Shown one piece after another: positions 37,220-38,577 of a DNA stretch of 38,577 nucleotides. The stretch lies in the NCBI GenBank assembly GCA_030454225.1, contig JAKDRW010000015.1, forward strand, positions 1 through 38,577, read 5' to 3'. This DNA is from Vreelandella subglaciescola (lineage in GTDB: Bacteria; Pseudomonadota; Gammaproteobacteria; Pseudomonadales; Halomonadaceae). The notes under the pieces are model-generated. The model ran no database searches and had not been told where the DNA came from. It saw nothing but the letters and a program-made list of their open reading frames with translations. The number at the start of each line of letters is the position of its first letter. Positions within the stretch are counted from its first letter, which is position 1. The translations under genes and the position numbers were made by a program.

Positions 37220-38577
37220 GGCGTAGCTCCGGGTGTCGCAGTGGTGCGGGTCTCGCTGGTGGCCGTCTCGGCTGAGGCGTCGAGGGAGGGCTCCAGCGGA
37301 AAGCTCCAGTCGTCGAAATCGCTCAGGTCGTCGGGCTCGGCGTTGAGCTCTTCGACCAGCGGCGCACCCTGGAACAGGGTGATGCGTACCCAGCGGTCCG
37401 ACTTGGGGTCAAAGCGGCTGGCGCCGAAAAACGACAGCTTGGTGCGTAGCAGGTGGATGGGTTTCATGTCGCGCGCCCAGAGGTTGGCGCGAATCTCGCC
37501 CAGCGGTGTTTCGACCATGGTCTGAATGCGTCGCACGATGTCTTTATAGCGCGAATGCTGGATCAAAAAATCCACCACCGTGGCGCGCGGGTGGTCGCCC
37601 AAATAGTCGGCTACGGCGCGGTGGGTGTCGGCCACCCGTGGCGCTATGGCCAGCTTGAGCTCACGATCGACGCCGGGCTCATGGCCGCGTACTCCGAGGC
37701 GCGGCTCTTCTTTTTCCATCGAGCGATACCAGAACCAGTAGCGGTTGTCGGGGTCGTCGAAGTCGTAGGTCAGCGCCCAGTCGTAGTGGGTTTCGATCAG
37801 CTGCTTGAGGCGCACCAGCGGCATTTCCGGGGTTAATTCCAGGCGCTCGTTGACGCCCATGCGGTTTTCGAACGGCTCGACAATGGCCGGATAAATTTCC
37901 AGCAGCAGGGTGTTGATCAGCTCCTGGGCCTCAAGCGGCAGCGCGCGATAGCCCCACTCGGTCAGCTCCTGCCACAGATCCTGGGTGAGCGGCACCTGTT
38001 CCAGCCAAATGCGCACCTCGGGCAGCACCGCGAGGGTTTCAGCGTTGCGCTCCCCCTGGTCGGTATCGGCGGTGACGGTTTGTTCCAGGTGGCGCTGGGC
38101 GCGGCTGAGCAGTACCAGCAGCCGGTCGCGCTGGGCTTCGTCGGGGTGCTGGGCGCTGATTTGGGCCAGCGCCTGCTCGCGGCTTTCGACCCACTGCTCG
38201 ATCAGCTGCGGATGATTGATCAAAAACGGCGCCATGCCCAGCCCGGTGGAGTTGCCGATGCCCAGATAGCGCTTGAGCGGCGTGGCCAACGCAACGGCGG
38301 TCGCCGGCGAGCGGCGCCGGGCGACGTGCTCGACCTGCTGGATGGAAAAGTGGCGCAGCAGGTAAACCGCCAGCATCTGGGCCGAGAACGGCCGCTGAAA
38401 GTCGGGGTTGTCCTTGAGCCGATCGAAATCGGCGAGGCCGAACTTGCCGTTGCCGTATACCGCGGTGGTGCGGTACAGGTAGCCGGCCTTTGTCAGCCAG
38501 GCGGGGTCGGGCTGGCGGCCGGCGGCGAGGGCTTCGCTAAAGGCGGTGAAGTTGCGCAGGCTGCGGTTGGCCCGGGA
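37216..38577 (-). CDS. Uncharacterised conserved-looking protein, 5' end beyond the window
   Basis: The frame is open from the right edge of the window to the TGA at 37216, giving at least 453 residues; the start is not visible, because the first internal ATG (38376) is preceded by 67 sense codons. I do not recognise the family. Compact motif-like segments suggest an enzyme: KAGYLYRTTAVYGNGKFGL, then KRYLGIGNSTGLGMAPFLIN, and RYWFWYRSMEKEEPRLGVRG later. The protein looks soluble, acidic and mostly helical, with a low-complexity Ala/Thr tail. Four-base overlap (ATGA) with the DUF3726-like gene implies joint function. Confidence 0.75.
   Translation of the reverse strand, partial: SRANRSLRNFTAFSEALAAGRQPDPAWLTKAGYLYRTTAVYGNGKFGLADFDRLKDNPDFQRPFSAQMLAVYLLRHFSIQQVEHVARRRSPATAVALATPLKRYLGIGNSTGLGMAPFLINHPQLIEQWVESREQALAQISAQHPDEAQRDRLLVLLSRAQRHLEQTVTADTDQGERNAETLAVLPEVRIWLEQVPLTQDLWQELTEWGYRALPLEAQELINTLLLEIYPAIVEPFENRMGVNERLELTPEMPLVRLKQLIETHYDWALTYDFDDPDNRYWFWYRSMEKEEPRLGVRGHEPGVDRELKLAIAPRVADTHRAVADYLGDHPRATVVDFLIQHSRYKDIVRRIQTMVETPLGEIRANLWARDMKPIHLLRTKLSFFGASRFDPKSDRWVRITLFQGAPLVEELNAEPDDLSDFDDWSFPLEPSLDASAETATSETRTTATPGATP

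Overview
The window is ordinary-looking chromosomal DNA from a GC-rich gammaproteobacterium, most like the Halomonadaceae (Halomonas/Chromohalobacter type). That placement rests on remembered protein sequences and on gene order, not on a search. The order glmS-glmU, atpCDGAHFEBI, parB-parA, rsmG-mnmG is the classical block beside a gammaproteobacterial replication origin. I saw no tRNA or rRNA genes, insertion sequences, prophage genes or CRISPR arrays.

Left half (1-19754). Almost everything lies on the minus strand, as expected for a leading strand running left from an origin near 20 kb. From the left edge: glmS and glmU (UDP-GlcNAc supply), an ApbE flavin transferase, and uppP (undecaprenyl-phosphate recycling). 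A plus-strand CDF metal transporter then converges with a minus-strand MgtE magnesium channel; their stop codons overlap in one CTAG. Next is the complete nine-gene F1Fo ATP synthase operon, with a strong terminator at 8119-8158 and a good sigma70-type promoter at 15304-15332. Chromosome partitioning genes parA/parB, rsmG and mnmG follow.

Origin candidate (19755-20449). About 700 bp without a convincing gene separate mnmG from a short-chain dehydrogenase gene. It holds five matches to the DnaA box TTWTNCACA, an AT-rich stretch with a 13-mer-like element, and a perfect match to the IHF consensus. I read this as oriC. The inferred mnmG promoter sits inside it, with DnaA-box-like sequences over and beside the -35/-10 spacer.

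Right half (20450-38577). Strands are mixed: an SDR; a three-gene polar amino acid ABC transporter; erpA; argC; a ClC chloride transporter that lacks the inner proton glutamate; hemJ-thiD-hemL (heme and thiamine); a decayed DMT-permease fragment; a CsgD-like LuxR regulator with a very AT-rich upstream region; rdgB-hemW; a YiaD-like OmpA lipoprotein; rlmJ; and a phospholipase D/cardiolipin synthase-like lipoprotein. At the right edge is a translationally coupled minus-strand pair: an uncharacterised protein cut by the window end, and a DUF3726-like protein that resembles a degenerate malate/L-lactate dehydrogenase (LDH2) fold.

The most interesting items are the candidate oriC with its DnaA-box-decorated mnmG promoter, the uncharacterised right-edge pair, the channel-like ClC, an inverted pair of perfect DnaA boxes inside thiD, and the atp promoter whose -35 lies in a terminator-like palindrome. 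No clearly new multi-gene defence or mobile system is visible.
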